From the NCBI GenBank assembly GCA_042408355.1, contig JBHORD010000161.1, positions 3,612 to 67,611 on the forward strand: DNA of 64,000 bases, read 5' to 3'. The DNA comes from Fen-1038 sp042408355 (GTDB lineage Bacteria > Chloroflexota > Anaerolineae > Anaerolineales > Villigracilaceae). Positions 15,766-25,503 of the stretch are shown one piece after another. Every line of letters starts with the position of its first letter. Within the stretch, counting starts at the first letter, position 1. The notes below the pieces were generated by a model. It saw only the letters and a program-made list of their open reading frames with translations. It was not told where the DNA came from and searched no databases. The translations under genes and the position numbers were made by a program.

Positions 15766-15903
15766 ATGTACTACCGCAGAAAAATCCTCCTTGCCTTGCT
15801 CGAAGTTTTCGGCGGCAGTCTTCCAAGCACGGACTGCGAGAAACTTCTCTTTGCCTTCCGCCAGCAGACGACTTGTCCTTATTGGGGTAAAATATCAACA
15901 TGA
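15766..15903 (+). pseudogene. 45-residue fragment of a larger gene (YRRKILLALL...KLLF type)
   Basis: Reads MYYRRKILLALLEVFGG, then CEKLLFAF, and stops 45 residues later at a TGA that overlaps the BrnT start (ATGA). The opening resembles, from memory, the N terminus of proteins of about 180-200 residues of unknown function in which this helix pair is followed by a YDFVPY-type segment; that part is absent here. I therefore read it as a truncated remnant, though a short leader peptide translated into the toxin gene is possible. Confidence 0.4.
15888..15893 (+). promoter_or_regulatory. -10 hexamer of a leaderless start (BrnT)
   Basis: TAAAAT lies 6 nt before ATG 15900, with no Shine-Dalgarno. 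Confidence 0.4.
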
Positions 15904-16193
15904 GATTCGAGTGGGGTCCTGCCAAAGCCGCGAGCAATATTCGGAAACATGGCGTCAGTTTCGATGAGGCTGTGACCGTTTTCAAAGACCCGCTCGCCTT
16001 CATCTTCGACGACGAAGTCCACTCGGAAGAGGAACACCGCGAAATTATTATCGGCACGTCCGCTTTGCGGCGGATTCTTTTGGTATGCTTTGTGGAGAGA
16101 TTACAAGATATTGTTCGGATCATCAGCGCGCGTCCCGCAACGCGACAGGAAATAAAAGACTATGAAGAAAACGCCCACAACCAAACCCCGTAA
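15900..16193 (+). CDS. brnT: BrnT-family toxin (DUF497)
   Basis: 97 residues with the family signatures FEWGPAKAASNIRKHGVSFDEAV at the start (the WDxxKxxxNxxKHGVxF pattern), then HREIIIGTSALRRILLVCF and IVRIISARPATRQEI. BrnT is a RelE-fold ribonuclease that inhibits translation. The antitoxin gene overlaps its 3' end by 32 nt. It is preceded by an operator-like palindrome and a gene fragment. All family-specific residues I can recognise are present, so it looks functional. Confidence 0.88.
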   Translation: MRFEWGPAKAASNIRKHGVSFDEAVTVFKDPLAFIFDDEVHSEEEHREIIIGTSALRRILLVCFVERLQDIVRIISARPATRQEIKDYEENAHNQTP

Positions 16194-16386
16194 AGTTCAG
16201 GAAATGGCTTCTGAATATCGCTTTGACTATAAAAAAGCGAAGCTCAATCGTTTTGCCGCGCGCATGAAGGATGAGCCGCTGATCGTCATGATCGAGCCAG
16301 ACGTCGCAAAAGTCTTCACGTCATCCGAGCAGGTGAACAAAGCCTTGCGCGCCCTGATTTCCGCCATGCCGAAATCAAATCCCTGA
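16162..16386 (+). CDS. Antitoxin of the BrnT module
   Basis: 74 residues. The pattern EYRFDYKKAKLNRFAARM, then VMIEPDVAKVFTSSEQVNKAL, belongs to a small antitoxin type often found after DUF497 toxins; it differs from the classical ribbon-helix-helix BrnA. The basic N terminus (KKTPTTKPRK) overlaps the toxin reading frame. An internal Met at 16204 could be the real start. It should neutralise the toxin and repress the promoter. Confidence 0.72.
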   Translation: MKKTPTTKPRKVQEMASEYRFDYKKAKLNRFAARMKDEPLIVMIEPDVAKVFTSSEQVNKALRALISAMPKSNP

Positions 16387-16563
16387 TTCTCCCACCACCG
16401 CGGACAAGTCACTCCCAACCTCATCATTCCAAAAGCGGACAATCCTCAGCCCCATCTCACTCAACCCCTTCTCCCGCCGTTTATTTTCTCCGCACTGAGA
16501 CCTGACAGGTTCACCCTTCGGGTTCACGTCGGAATGGACGCGCGTCACGCTAAAACCTATCAA
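16375..16563 (-). pseudogene. Remnant of a DUF559 (endonuclease-like) domain
   Basis: The minus-strand frame ends with KGLSEMGLRIVRFWNDEV, which matches the C-terminal strand-helix of DUF559/very-short-patch-repair-like nucleases (LxxxGxRVxRFWNxEV). The upstream 30 codons are non-homologous and no catalytic core is left. It abuts the antitoxin stop. Interpreted as the 3' end of a decayed gene within the accessory island. Confidence 0.5.
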
Positions 16564-16649
16564 GTCTTACTCTCCTCTCCCCAGCCCCTCTTCTCTCCCC
16601 CGTTTGGATTGAAGACAAATTCAAAGTGAACTTGCCAGCGATATTGCTA

Positions 16650-16655
16650 TATAAT
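16650..16655 (+). promoter_or_regulatory. -10 hexamer of a leaderless start (methyltransferase)
   Basis: Consensus TATAAT 8 nt before ATG 16664, with no Shine-Dalgarno between. Confidence 0.5.
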
Positions 16656-16663
16656 AAGAAAAA

Positions 16664-17854
16664 ATGTCCAGCGACCCCGAAGTCTTTATGAAAACAGAAT
16701 CTTCCCGAATTATTGAAAGCCTTCACACTCATAAACTTGTTGATGGGCTGACTCATAATTTCTATAGCTATCCTGCGCGCTTTTCACCTGAACTTGTAAA
16801 AGAGGTGATTAAGAATTTTAGTAGTTCAGGAGATTGGGTATTCGATCCATTTATGGGAGGCGGGACTTCGATTGTCGAGGCTTTAGCTTTAGGAAGATAC
16901 GCTATTGGGGTTGATATTAATTCACTAGCATGGTTTGTTGCTGTTAGCAAAACCACGCCAATATCTTCTACAGATATTGTTCAACTTCGGGAGTGGATTT
17001 CAAACTTGTCTAACGCAAAAGTAGAGGAATATCCAAGCTTAGAAATTGACGAATTAAAAAGGCATTTTCCTAAAAGATTCCTACATGTATTAGACGCATT
17101 TCTAGAAAGTATAGATAGCTTGAAGAGCCAAAACGCAAAGCGCTTAGCCCGTTTAGCTATGCTCAAGGTATATCAAAATTCATTGAGTAACAGAGATGGT
17201 TATCCGTCAAGCAAAGAGTTGAAGCAAAAACTAGACATTGAATTAAACAAAATACTTTTGGGCCTCGAAAAATTCTTAAGCGCATGTCTAGATTCTGGTT
17301 TTACAAAGAAAGAAATATTGTTAAGTAGAAAGCTCCTAAACAGATCTTCTATTGGAATTGAAACTGAAAAAAAGATCCAAGACCTAATTAAAAAACCACG
17401 ACTGGTCTTTACTTCTCCTCCGTACCCAGGTGTACACGTACTTTATAATAAATGGCAAATTGCAAGCCGAAAAGAAACCATTCTTCCTTACTATATAAGC
17501 GGAACAAATGATTCTAAACCAGAGGCATTTTACACATTAGGTGGAAGATCAAAAACGGGCATTGAAAAATATTTTAATTTGGTGACTCAATCTTTCTTAT
17601 CAGTTTCACGGGTAATTCACCCTAAAGCAATAGTTGCACAGTTAGTAGGTTTTTCCGACACCAGCATTCAATTGCCACTTTATTTAAAGGCGATGAAAGA
17701 GGCAGGATACAAAGAAATATTTCCTCTTTCCCAAGAAGGAAGAAGGTTGTGGCGTAATGTACCTAATCGGAAATGGTATACAAATAGGCGCGATGAATGG
17801 GACGCATCTAAAGAAGTTTTATTGTTCCACATAAAAGAAACAAAAAGAAAATGA
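16664..17854 (+). CDS. Site-specific DNA methyltransferase, amino-type with TSPPY motif
   Basis: 396 residues. The SAM-binding motif I is DPFMGGGTSIVEA at 61-73, preceded by YPARFSPELVKE (motif X-like, 37-48). The catalytic motif IV TSPPYPG is at 250-256, a form common in N4-cytosine enzymes. About 185 residues separate I and IV, presumably holding the target-recognition region. The order X-I-IV differs from the beta-class order of the second methyltransferase at 31.5 kb. The gene is markedly AT-rich compared with its neighbours, as in transferred DNA. It is convergent with a GHKL ATPase gene and no recognisable endonuclease adjoins it. Confidence 0.85.
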   Translation: MSSDPEVFMKTESSRIIESLHTHKLVDGLTHNFYSYPARFSPELVKEVIKNFSSSGDWVFDPFMGGGTSIVEALALGRYAIGVDINSLAWFVAVSKTTPISSTDIVQLREWISNLSNAKVEEYPSLEIDELKRHFPKRFLHVLDAFLESIDSLKSQNAKRLARLAMLKVYQNSLSNRDGYPSSKELKQKLDIELNKILLGLEKFLSACLDSGFTKKEILLSRKLLNRSSIGIETEKKIQDLIKKPRLVFTSPPYPGVHVLYNKWQIASRKETILPYYISGTNDSKPEAFYTLGGRSKTGIEKYFNLVTQSFLSVSRVIHPKAIVAQLVGFSDTSIQLPLYLKAMKEAGYKEIFPLSQEGRRLWRNVPNRKWYTNRRDEWDASKEVLLFHIKETKRK

Positions 17855-17883
17855 GAGCAAGAATTTCGCTCTCATTTTCTTTT
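17843..17883. terminator. Bidirectional terminator embedded in two convergent stop regions
   Basis: Perfect 13-bp inverted repeat (17846-17858 with 17868-17880), extended by A-T pairs to about 16 bp, with A-runs left and T-runs right. It contains the methyltransferase TGA and ends next to the ATPase stop. Confidence 0.85.
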
Positions 17884-20203
17884 ATTCATCACTCAGAAGT
17901 TGTTTCCTGCTCATATGTGCAATAATAGGTATAAGCGTTACAGCGATACCTTCACTTGCCCTTCCAATTCTTTCGTAAATTCCTTCCTTGTCGTTGTTGC
18001 CGTTATCTTGAATTTCACTGTCGTTTTGTCTTCTTTTTTCTGCGTTAATCATCCCCAACGCAAGTAATACCAAGCCCCACTCAAACCAATAATTCAAAAG
18101 TTTTGCATCAACATTTTTTCTTCTTGCGATTTCATTCTTCAGGTAAATATTATCCATGTTGATAGCAACATCGAGAGATTCACCATCATCTCCGCCTGGA
18201 ATAATTTTTAATGCAGACATCTCGTTGAAGTTTTCACTTGCCCATTTATCTCGATAAATTTCCCTAATGTTGGGTAAAGCGGCGAACATCGCGCCTCCTG
18301 GTGGAGGGGTGGGATGTGGAGGAGGCTCAGGAGCTTCTGGTTCAACATGAATTCGGAACTCTGACTTAAAAGGCTCTACTCTCGACACATCAGATACAAG
18401 CACTTCAACTCGAAATTCATCGCCAATACTCGCGCCTATAGGCAATGCGAATTTTAAGGTCGCCCTCCCATTTGCCAGACTCTGGGAAAGCTTTTGAGGC
18501 AACCCATGGCACTCGATGTGACCTGGGTCTTCAATTCTGTCAAAATAACCGTTCGCTGCATCAGTCTCAAACTCAATACGACACGCTCGATTTATAGGGC
18601 AATTTTTCAATAAGCCCCCTTTGGGCTCGTTGTAAATACGAAAATATGTAGGAAATTTTTGACCTACATAAGGCACAGTATCAGTAATATCCTTACCTGG
18701 CACTCTAATGAGATCGCCTTTCCCAAACAATTGGGCAAGAGTAGGATCAGATTTGACAAGATTTTGAATAATCTTGGCGGTTTCCTCTTGAGAGATTGCA
18801 GACTCCAGCCGCTTCTGTCTGCGGAGCGCATTCAAACGCTTTATTTCTTGATGTTCTTTAATGTATTCGACAATAGCGTCTTCGATAGCGGCTTTTTCTT
18901 CAATCTGGCGCATCCTGTCACGAGATGCCATAAACAAATCCTCGCGAGTTACAGATGGCAAATCCGTACAGTCAGCAACAACAATCATTGAGCTAGCTAA
19001 ATATGCAAAGTTCGTTCTGCGAGAGATGAAATGCTGGCTCTCCTCGCCTTGCAATTGACCGTTAACAACAAAAAATAAACCTGGAGGATATCTGTCTGCT
19101 TTTTCAGAGCCTTCCATTTCCTTGATCACAACGACCCTGACTTGAATATCACCTACATGGGGCACCTTTATAGGGCTCGAATCAGAAAATTCTACATTGT
19201 TTCTGTTGTCTTCCAGAACTGCGTTGAGCCCCGACATCGTGGTATCGTAGTAATTGGCTTTATACGACCTTCGTTCACAAATACGAATAGGCAATACGGG
19301 TTCAGGCAAAAACCGTTCTAATTCGTACCGAAGGTCAAGAGTCGCAATAGTTTTTAACCCTTTTTGCATCTTGTAGTTCCACACTTTTATACAAGTACCT
19401 GCGGTTAACTCGCCCTCATAAGCTTGAGGGAATTTTCCAGGGCGCAATGGTAATGAATCTGCTTCGAACCTGAGTATCTTGCCTTGGGGTGCTAAGTATA
19501 CGTACATTGATTGAGGGTGATCAGCGTCAGGGTATAGGCGGCGCACCAAAGTAAAGCCCCATTTGTCTTTGTCAATGTCATTGCTATTTGTAAACGCATC
19601 TGGTTGTCTTTTCGAGATGATTAACTGAAAACTGTTTTCACCTGCAAATTGCAGGACACCAGTACCGCCCATATTAAACTTACCCTGCACAAAAGGAATC
19701 CTGGTTTTATTCTCTCTCACAAGGGAAAGAAAAGTTTCAGGAAATTGATCTGGCGATTGTCCTTCGCCGTCATCAACTATAACGTAGGCAGGTTTATCCT
19801 TTGTCCCACAGGCAACTAATTGAATCCTTTGAGCCAAACGTGTCCTCTCGGACGAGTCTAGACCTTGTATACGCCCATCTTTTATGCCAAAGTATTTGTG
19901 AGTTGCTTCTCGCATTGATTGTGGGGCATCTGAAGACTTTGGGTCAACGCCACGCCGATAACATTCAGCGGTTAATACTGCGTCAATAGAATTTACGAGT
20001 TTTTCAACGAGTGCAGCAACCGCAGAACTCTGTTGATTACTGACAATGCTTCTATTGTTTTGAATATTGCCATACGGTTTCCATACAGAACGGTCATCCC
20101 AGTAGTTGTACTCCTTTAAAATTGCAATGACCTCTTCTTCTAACTCACACTTTAGAAGTCTCAGACAAAATTCCCTTGTATCGTAGGTGGCTTGCTTTAT
20201 CAT
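17882..20203 (-). CDS. GHKL (HSP90/MutL/MORC-type) ATPase of an accessory island
   Basis: 773 residues. The Bergerat ATP-binding fold is clear: N-box ALVEKLVNSIDA (E67, N71), G1 motif VDDGEGQ at 143-149, and G2 motif GKFNMGGTG at 174-182. After a transducer-like region, a second half contains LPNIREIYRDKWA near 660 and VAINMDNIYLKNEI near 695, which look like conserved elements of an uncharacterised C-terminal domain. No HNH, PD-ExK or TM segment is visible. MutL/MORC-like ATPases are known companions of restriction-modification genes (Iyer, Abhiman and Aravind described this class). AT-rich like the methyltransferase next door. Likely role: phage or foreign-DNA defence, inferred from context. 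Confidence 0.8.
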   Translation of the reverse strand: MIKQATYDTREFCLRLLKCELEEEVIAILKEYNYWDDRSVWKPYGNIQNNRSIVSNQQSSAVAALVEKLVNSIDAVLTAECYRRGVDPKSSDAPQSMREATHKYFGIKDGRIQGLDSSERTRLAQRIQLVACGTKDKPAYVIVDDGEGQSPDQFPETFLSLVRENKTRIPFVQGKFNMGGTGVLQFAGENSFQLIISKRQPDAFTNSNDIDKDKWGFTLVRRLYPDADHPQSMYVYLAPQGKILRFEADSLPLRPGKFPQAYEGELTAGTCIKVWNYKMQKGLKTIATLDLRYELERFLPEPVLPIRICERRSYKANYYDTTMSGLNAVLEDNRNNVEFSDSSPIKVPHVGDIQVRVVVIKEMEGSEKADRYPPGLFFVVNGQLQGEESQHFISRRTNFAYLASSMIVVADCTDLPSVTREDLFMASRDRMRQIEEKAAIEDAIVEYIKEHQEIKRLNALRRQKRLESAISQEETAKIIQNLVKSDPTLAQLFGKGDLIRVPGKDITDTVPYVGQKFPTYFRIYNEPKGGLLKNCPINRACRIEFETDAANGYFDRIEDPGHIECHGLPQKLSQSLANGRATLKFALPIGASIGDEFRVEVLVSDVSRVEPFKSEFRIHVEPEAPEPPPHPTPPPGGAMFAALPNIREIYRDKWASENFNEMSALKIIPGGDDGESLDVAINMDNIYLKNEIARRKNVDAKLLNYWFEWGLVLLALGMINAEKRRQNDSEIQDNGNNDKEGIYERIGRASEGIAVTLIPIIAHMSRKQLLSDE

Positions 20204-20215
20204 ATCTCCTCCATT

Positions 20216-20614
20216 TTATACCCACGCAACCTTAATCTCCCCTTCCAGCGGCTTGAACTCCTTGTCGCCCGTTACCAATTCCGCCTTCTTCAACTTCGCC
20301 AGCGCCGCCGCAAAACAATCGGCATACGAAATGTTTCCGTTCGCCTTGAACGCGGCGGCTTGACGAGTCAGATTCCAATCCGCGTCCACAATTTCAATCC
20401 CCATCCCTTTGATTTCATGAATATATTGGTCCGCAACTTCGGGAGAATTGTTGCGGGCAATCGCGTACCAGACCTCGCCCAAATTGACGGCGGCCATTAA
20501 CAGGTTTGTATCGCCTTCGACCGCTTTGCGAATCAACTCCCTCACAAAGTCCGCGCCCGGCTCGTCTTCAAAGAAAGCCATCAGAGCATAGGAATCCAAA
20601 ACCTTGACCGCCAT
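20216..20614 (-). CDS. vapC: VapC-type PIN-domain ribonuclease toxin
   Basis: 132 residues. PIN-domain acidic residues appear in LDSYALMAFFEDEPG (Asp 7), in VNLGEVWYA (Glu near 47), and in ISYADCFAAALA (Asp near 97) and LVTGDKEF (Asp near 115). PIN toxins cleave tRNA or rRNA. It starts 3 nt after the antitoxin stop, the typical VapBC arrangement. It ends 12 nt from the GHKL gene start, on the same strand. Confidence 0.92.
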   Translation of the reverse strand: MAVKVLDSYALMAFFEDEPGADFVRELIRKAVEGDTNLLMAAVNLGEVWYAIARNNSPEVADQYIHEIKGMGIEIVDADWNLTRQAAAFKANGNISYADCFAAALAKLKKAELVTGDKEFKPLEGEIKVAWV

Positions 20615-20616
20615 GT

Positions 20617-20847
20617 TTACTTTTCCCTTTCCTTGTCTTTGCGGCGTTCCTCCATCAGCGTTTTCAATCCGCCTTTGCCTTTGAGCGACCCTTGCAGGTT
20701 TCTGAGGTACTGCTCCGTCACAGGTTTCAAGACAATCGCATCGCCAATATCTGTGACGATGATTTTCGTGCCGTTCTTAATCCCGTATTTCCTCCGTAAC
20801 GTCGCGGGAATGACAATTTGACCTTTTACGGTTGCGTAAGTTTCCAT
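20617..20847 (-). CDS. vapB: VapB-type AbrB/SpoVT antitoxin
   Basis: 76 residues with an AbrB swapped-hairpin domain (ATVKGQIVIPATLRRKYGI at 4-22, then IIVTDIGDAIVLKPV) and a basic C-terminal tail that would wrap the toxin. The start at 20847 is preferred over an ATG three codons upstream, because GAAGGAG lies 9 nt before it but directly abuts the upstream ATG. It is expected to repress its own promoter. Confidence 0.9.
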   Translation of the reverse strand: METYATVKGQIVIPATLRRKYGIKNGTKIIVTDIGDAIVLKPVTEQYLRNLQGSLKGKGGLKTLMEERRKDKEREK

Positions 20848-21022
20848 TCCAAGCATCTCCTTCGCGCATCAGTATATTACACCAACCAAAAAAGTAAGTC
20901 AAGGATTGATAAGTATTACCATTTTACATCCAGCGCCCCATCCCTTGAAAACGAACCATCCTCTCCCGCCAGCCGAAGCGAAGCGGGGGAATTCTCATCT
21001 CATCTGATACAATACGCCAACC

Positions 21023-21071
21023 AATTCCCAATCTCCAATTCCCAATCTCCAATTCCCAATCCCCAATTACC
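21023..21071. repeat. Period-7 tandem repeat in front of the ettA start codon
   Basis: Seven exact 7-nt units: AATTCCC and AATCTCC alternating, then AATCCCC and AATTACC. The array stops 3 nt before the ettA ATG and takes the place of a ribosome-binding site. Confidence 0.85.
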
Positions 21072-21074
21072 GCC

Positions 21075-22748
<1,674 letters not shown>

Positions 22749-22964
22749 CCGTGCGCGAGGAACCCGATCACTTCGTTTCGCCTCCGAATATCAAATCCTT
22801 TTCAGCAAGCCGATGGTTTATGTCGTCGGCATTCATCGCATGTTGATTGAGGCTGCTTACCGCTCAAACTTGAATTTCAAAACGTTCTCTTACGCCACAA
22901 GGCTGTTGCAGATTTTCAGGCTTTCTTGAGAAGACCGTTGTGCGGGCCGCCGCGGCAGCCCAAA
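22749..22964. other. Intergenic stretch without a recognised gene
   Basis: Between the convergent ettA and HEAT genes. No open frame with family resemblance and no repeat that I recognise; the terminator at its right end serves the HEAT gene. Confidence 0.5.
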
Positions 22965-23004
22965 CAAAAAAACCGCGAAGCCCGGCCCCCATCGCTTCGC
23001 GGTT
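22965..23004 (-). terminator. Rho-independent terminator after the HEAT-protein gene
   Basis: 11-bp perfect stem (22971-22981 with 22994-23004) and a T-rich tail on the minus strand. Confidence 0.88.
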
Positions 23005-23023
23005 AATTCGTAAACGAAAATTA

Positions 23024-23983
23024 TTATTCCTCTTCGTCGGCGTCAAACGACATCAGATCGAAACGGCTTATATCTTCGGTGAAGGCGAGGTTGTCCAGGG
23101 CGTCTTCGAGGAATTCAACCTGTTCATCGTCTTCCGCCTGATCTATCAGGCTTTCGATGAAGATGCGCACATCTTCGCCGCCGATTTGTGAAAGCGACCA
23201 GATCGCCGCGCCGATGATTTCGTCGTCATCTTCCTCCTCGAGAACCCTGAATAGCAGTGTCCGCGCGGACGACAAGCCCAGCGCGCCCGCCGCCTCCACG
23301 GCGGCCAATCGGATGCGCGGGTTTTCATCCATCACCCGCGAGATGACTTGTTCCTCCCAGCGCTCATCGGACGAACGGCCCATGGCGCGCAATGCGCTGG
23401 CCTGCCATTCCGGATCTTCGCGGCGGGAGGCGGATTCGATCAACGTAATAACTTCGGCGCGCGACGAAAAACCAAGCGACTCCAGCGCGCCGCGCCGGAC
23501 GAACGATTGGTCCTCACTGTTGACTTTTTCCAACAGCGCGTCTTCTGCCTGGCGTTGAATTTTTTCCGGGATTTCTTCGAGTTCGCCCAACTCGACATAT
23601 TTGCCAAGCGCGGAGGCGGCCTCGGCGCGGGTGTTCACATCGTCGTCGCCGGTCAATATCTTGATGAAGGGAGCCACCAGTTTGGCGTCGTCGCATTCAG
23701 CCAGTAAACGAATGGCGCGGGCGCGCACTTGGGAATCGTCGTCGGTGAGCAGGACGCGCGCAAAATCGTCGAAGCAGACGAGCGTGTCGTTGTCGGAGAC
23801 GTCCTGCAGTTTATCGAGCAGGAGCCGCCTCCGTTCCGGTTTGACGCGGGGCCAGTCCGCCATCAGCGTTTTGAGCGAAGCGGGATCGATATCTGAGAAT
23901 TCCTGCAGGGAGCGACGCGTGAACTCGCGTCCATCGTCCAGCAGTTCATCCATTGCTTTTTCAAAAGAAGTTTTGTTTGTCAT
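23024..23983 (-). CDS. HEAT-repeat protein
   Basis: 319 residues built almost wholly of 30-residue HEAT/PBS-lyase-like helical repeats (for example VRARAIRLLAECDD, NTRAEAASALGKYV, VRRGALESLGFSS, IRLAAVEAAGALG), with an acidic C terminus. No enzymatic motif; a protein-interaction scaffold is most likely. The ATG at 23983 overlaps the stop of the upstream protease gene (ATGA), so the two are translationally coupled; a longer in-frame extension runs inside the protease gene and is rejected. Confidence 0.85.
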   Translation of the reverse strand: MTNKTSFEKAMDELLDDGREFTRRSLQEFSDIDPASLKTLMADWPRVKPERRRLLLDKLQDVSDNDTLVCFDDFARVLLTDDDSQVRARAIRLLAECDDAKLVAPFIKILTGDDDVNTRAEAASALGKYVELGELEEIPEKIQRQAEDALLEKVNSEDQSFVRRGALESLGFSSRAEVITLIESASRREDPEWQASALRAMGRSSDERWEEQVISRVMDENPRIRLAAVEAAGALGLSSARTLLFRVLEEEDDDEIIGAAIWSLSQIGGEDVRIFIESLIDQAEDDEQVEFLEDALDNLAFTEDISRFDLMSFDADEEE

Positions 23984-25416
23984 TTCGGTAAATTGATTAC
24001 AGCCGGGTTTACAAAATCCATCACGTTGACGTACAGCATGAACAACAAAAGGATCGCCATGCCGATGGCGTTGATGCTGTTTTCCCACGCGGTCGGAATC
24101 CGCTTACGGATGATCAATTCGGGCAACACGAAAATGATTCGTCCGCCATCGAGCGCGGGAAACGGAAAAAGATTCAGGACGCCGAGGCTGATGGTCAGAA
24201 TGCCAATTAATTGGATCGTAAAATACGTCGGCGTTTGCGGCGAAGTCGGCGCAGAGGGACTCCCGGCGGTCGGTTCGCGGCTTTGCACATCGCGGCTGAC
24301 CGCCTGTCCGAACAGATCGTAAATTCCTTTGAGGCCGATGAAGCGGCTGTCTTGCGAACTGACCTGACCGCGCAGCATTTGCGATGGAAGCAAAATCAAT
24401 GCGCGCGTTTGTTCATAAACAGCCAGCGCGCCGAATTGAAGCGACTCGATCACCGAACCGGATTGAACCATCATCGGTCCCATCGAGATACCGATGGCGC
24501 CCGCGTTTTGCGGACGGGAACTCAATGGCGTCACCGTCACATTGATGGTCTGATTACCGCGTTTGAGCGTAAGCAGAACCGGTTTGTCGAGATTGCTGTA
24601 AATAATGTCGTGCAATTGCGCCGCATCGGTAATCGTCACACCGTTGGCGGCTATCACGACATCGTTAACTTGAATGCCCGCTTGTTGGGCGGGCGAACCG
24701 GCCAGCACATCTTGAATCTGAACCTTGTTGTAATCGGGCACGCCCATTTGAAAGAACAGAAAACTGAAGACAATCACGCCCAGCAAAAGATTCATGGTTG
24801 GGCCCGCAAAAAGCACGGCCAGCCGCGTCCACGGGCTGGAAGCGGCCAGTCCGCCCGGAACGGTTGGATCGTTCTCTCCTTTGGGGCGCACAAAGCCGCC
24901 CAGCGGAAGCCAGTTGAGCGTGAATTCCGTGCCGGGATGCGCTTCGGCGACGATGCCGTTCAATTCCAGCGCGCCCGCCTGCGAGCCAATCGTTACTTTA
25001 CGTTCGGCCGCGCTGTCCAAAGATTTGTCAATCACGCGTCCCGATGAATCAATCGAAAAGTCTGCAGTGGCGGAACCGCGGTTCTTCTCCGCCGGCGCCG
25101 TCTCCGTCCATTCGAGCGTCCGCAGAATCAGTTTATTGCCCTCGCGGTCCGCAGTGATTTTCAATTCACGATTAAGGACCGCCGACCATCCGGACAAACC
25201 GAACGAACGCGGAATTTCGAGACGTTGGCCGCTCTTCAGCAGAAGATAACCTTTTTGCCGCCACAACGTCAACATGCGCGGCGGAAATCCAAAGCCAAAT
25301 TCCTCGACTTCGACCTTCAGCAATTTCGACACGATAAAATGACCGAATTCGTGGATGAACACCACGCCCGCGAACACGGCCACAAAGATCAAACCGGAAA
25401 GAAGTGTAATATTCAT
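23980..25416 (-). CDS. M50-family site-2-type intramembrane metalloprotease
   Basis: 478 residues. Zinc motif HEFGH is in the first TM helix (residues 22-26), a PDZ domain is centred near residue 265 (GSPAQQAGIQVNDVVIAANG), and the third catalytic motif LFPFPALDGGR is near 438. Compared with RseP the region between HEFGH and FTLNWLPLGGFVRP carries an insertion of roughly 110 residues rich in beta-strand-like sequence. Family members cleave membrane-bound anti-sigma factors or signal-peptide remnants. The ATG at 25416 is chosen over a TTG two codons upstream. Coupled to the HEAT protein downstream. Confidence 0.88.
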   Translation of the reverse strand: MNITLLSGLIFVAVFAGVVFIHEFGHFIVSKLLKVEVEEFGFGFPPRMLTLWRQKGYLLLKSGQRLEIPRSFGLSGWSAVLNRELKITADREGNKLILRTLEWTETAPAEKNRGSATADFSIDSSGRVIDKSLDSAAERKVTIGSQAGALELNGIVAEAHPGTEFTLNWLPLGGFVRPKGENDPTVPGGLAASSPWTRLAVLFAGPTMNLLLGVIVFSFLFFQMGVPDYNKVQIQDVLAGSPAQQAGIQVNDVVIAANGVTITDAAQLHDIIYSNLDKPVLLTLKRGNQTINVTVTPLSSRPQNAGAIGISMGPMMVQSGSVIESLQFGALAVYEQTRALILLPSQMLRGQVSSQDSRFIGLKGIYDLFGQAVSRDVQSREPTAGSPSAPTSPQTPTYFTIQLIGILTISLGVLNLFPFPALDGGRIIFVLPELIIRKRIPTAWENSINAIGMAILLLFMLYVNVMDFVNPAVINLPK

Positions 25417-25503
25417 GGTCAACTCATAATTATTATATCCGCGTTACATGAGCGGTAAATGAACAAAGTTATAGATAATATTCCCTGCTTGTGCCTTACG
25501 ACT

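Noticed and set aside
21023..21071. Tandem repeats as a CRISPR array
   Set aside because: Units are 7 nt without spacers and no cas gene is present; the other arrays (7, 8 and 9 nt) also lack spacers.
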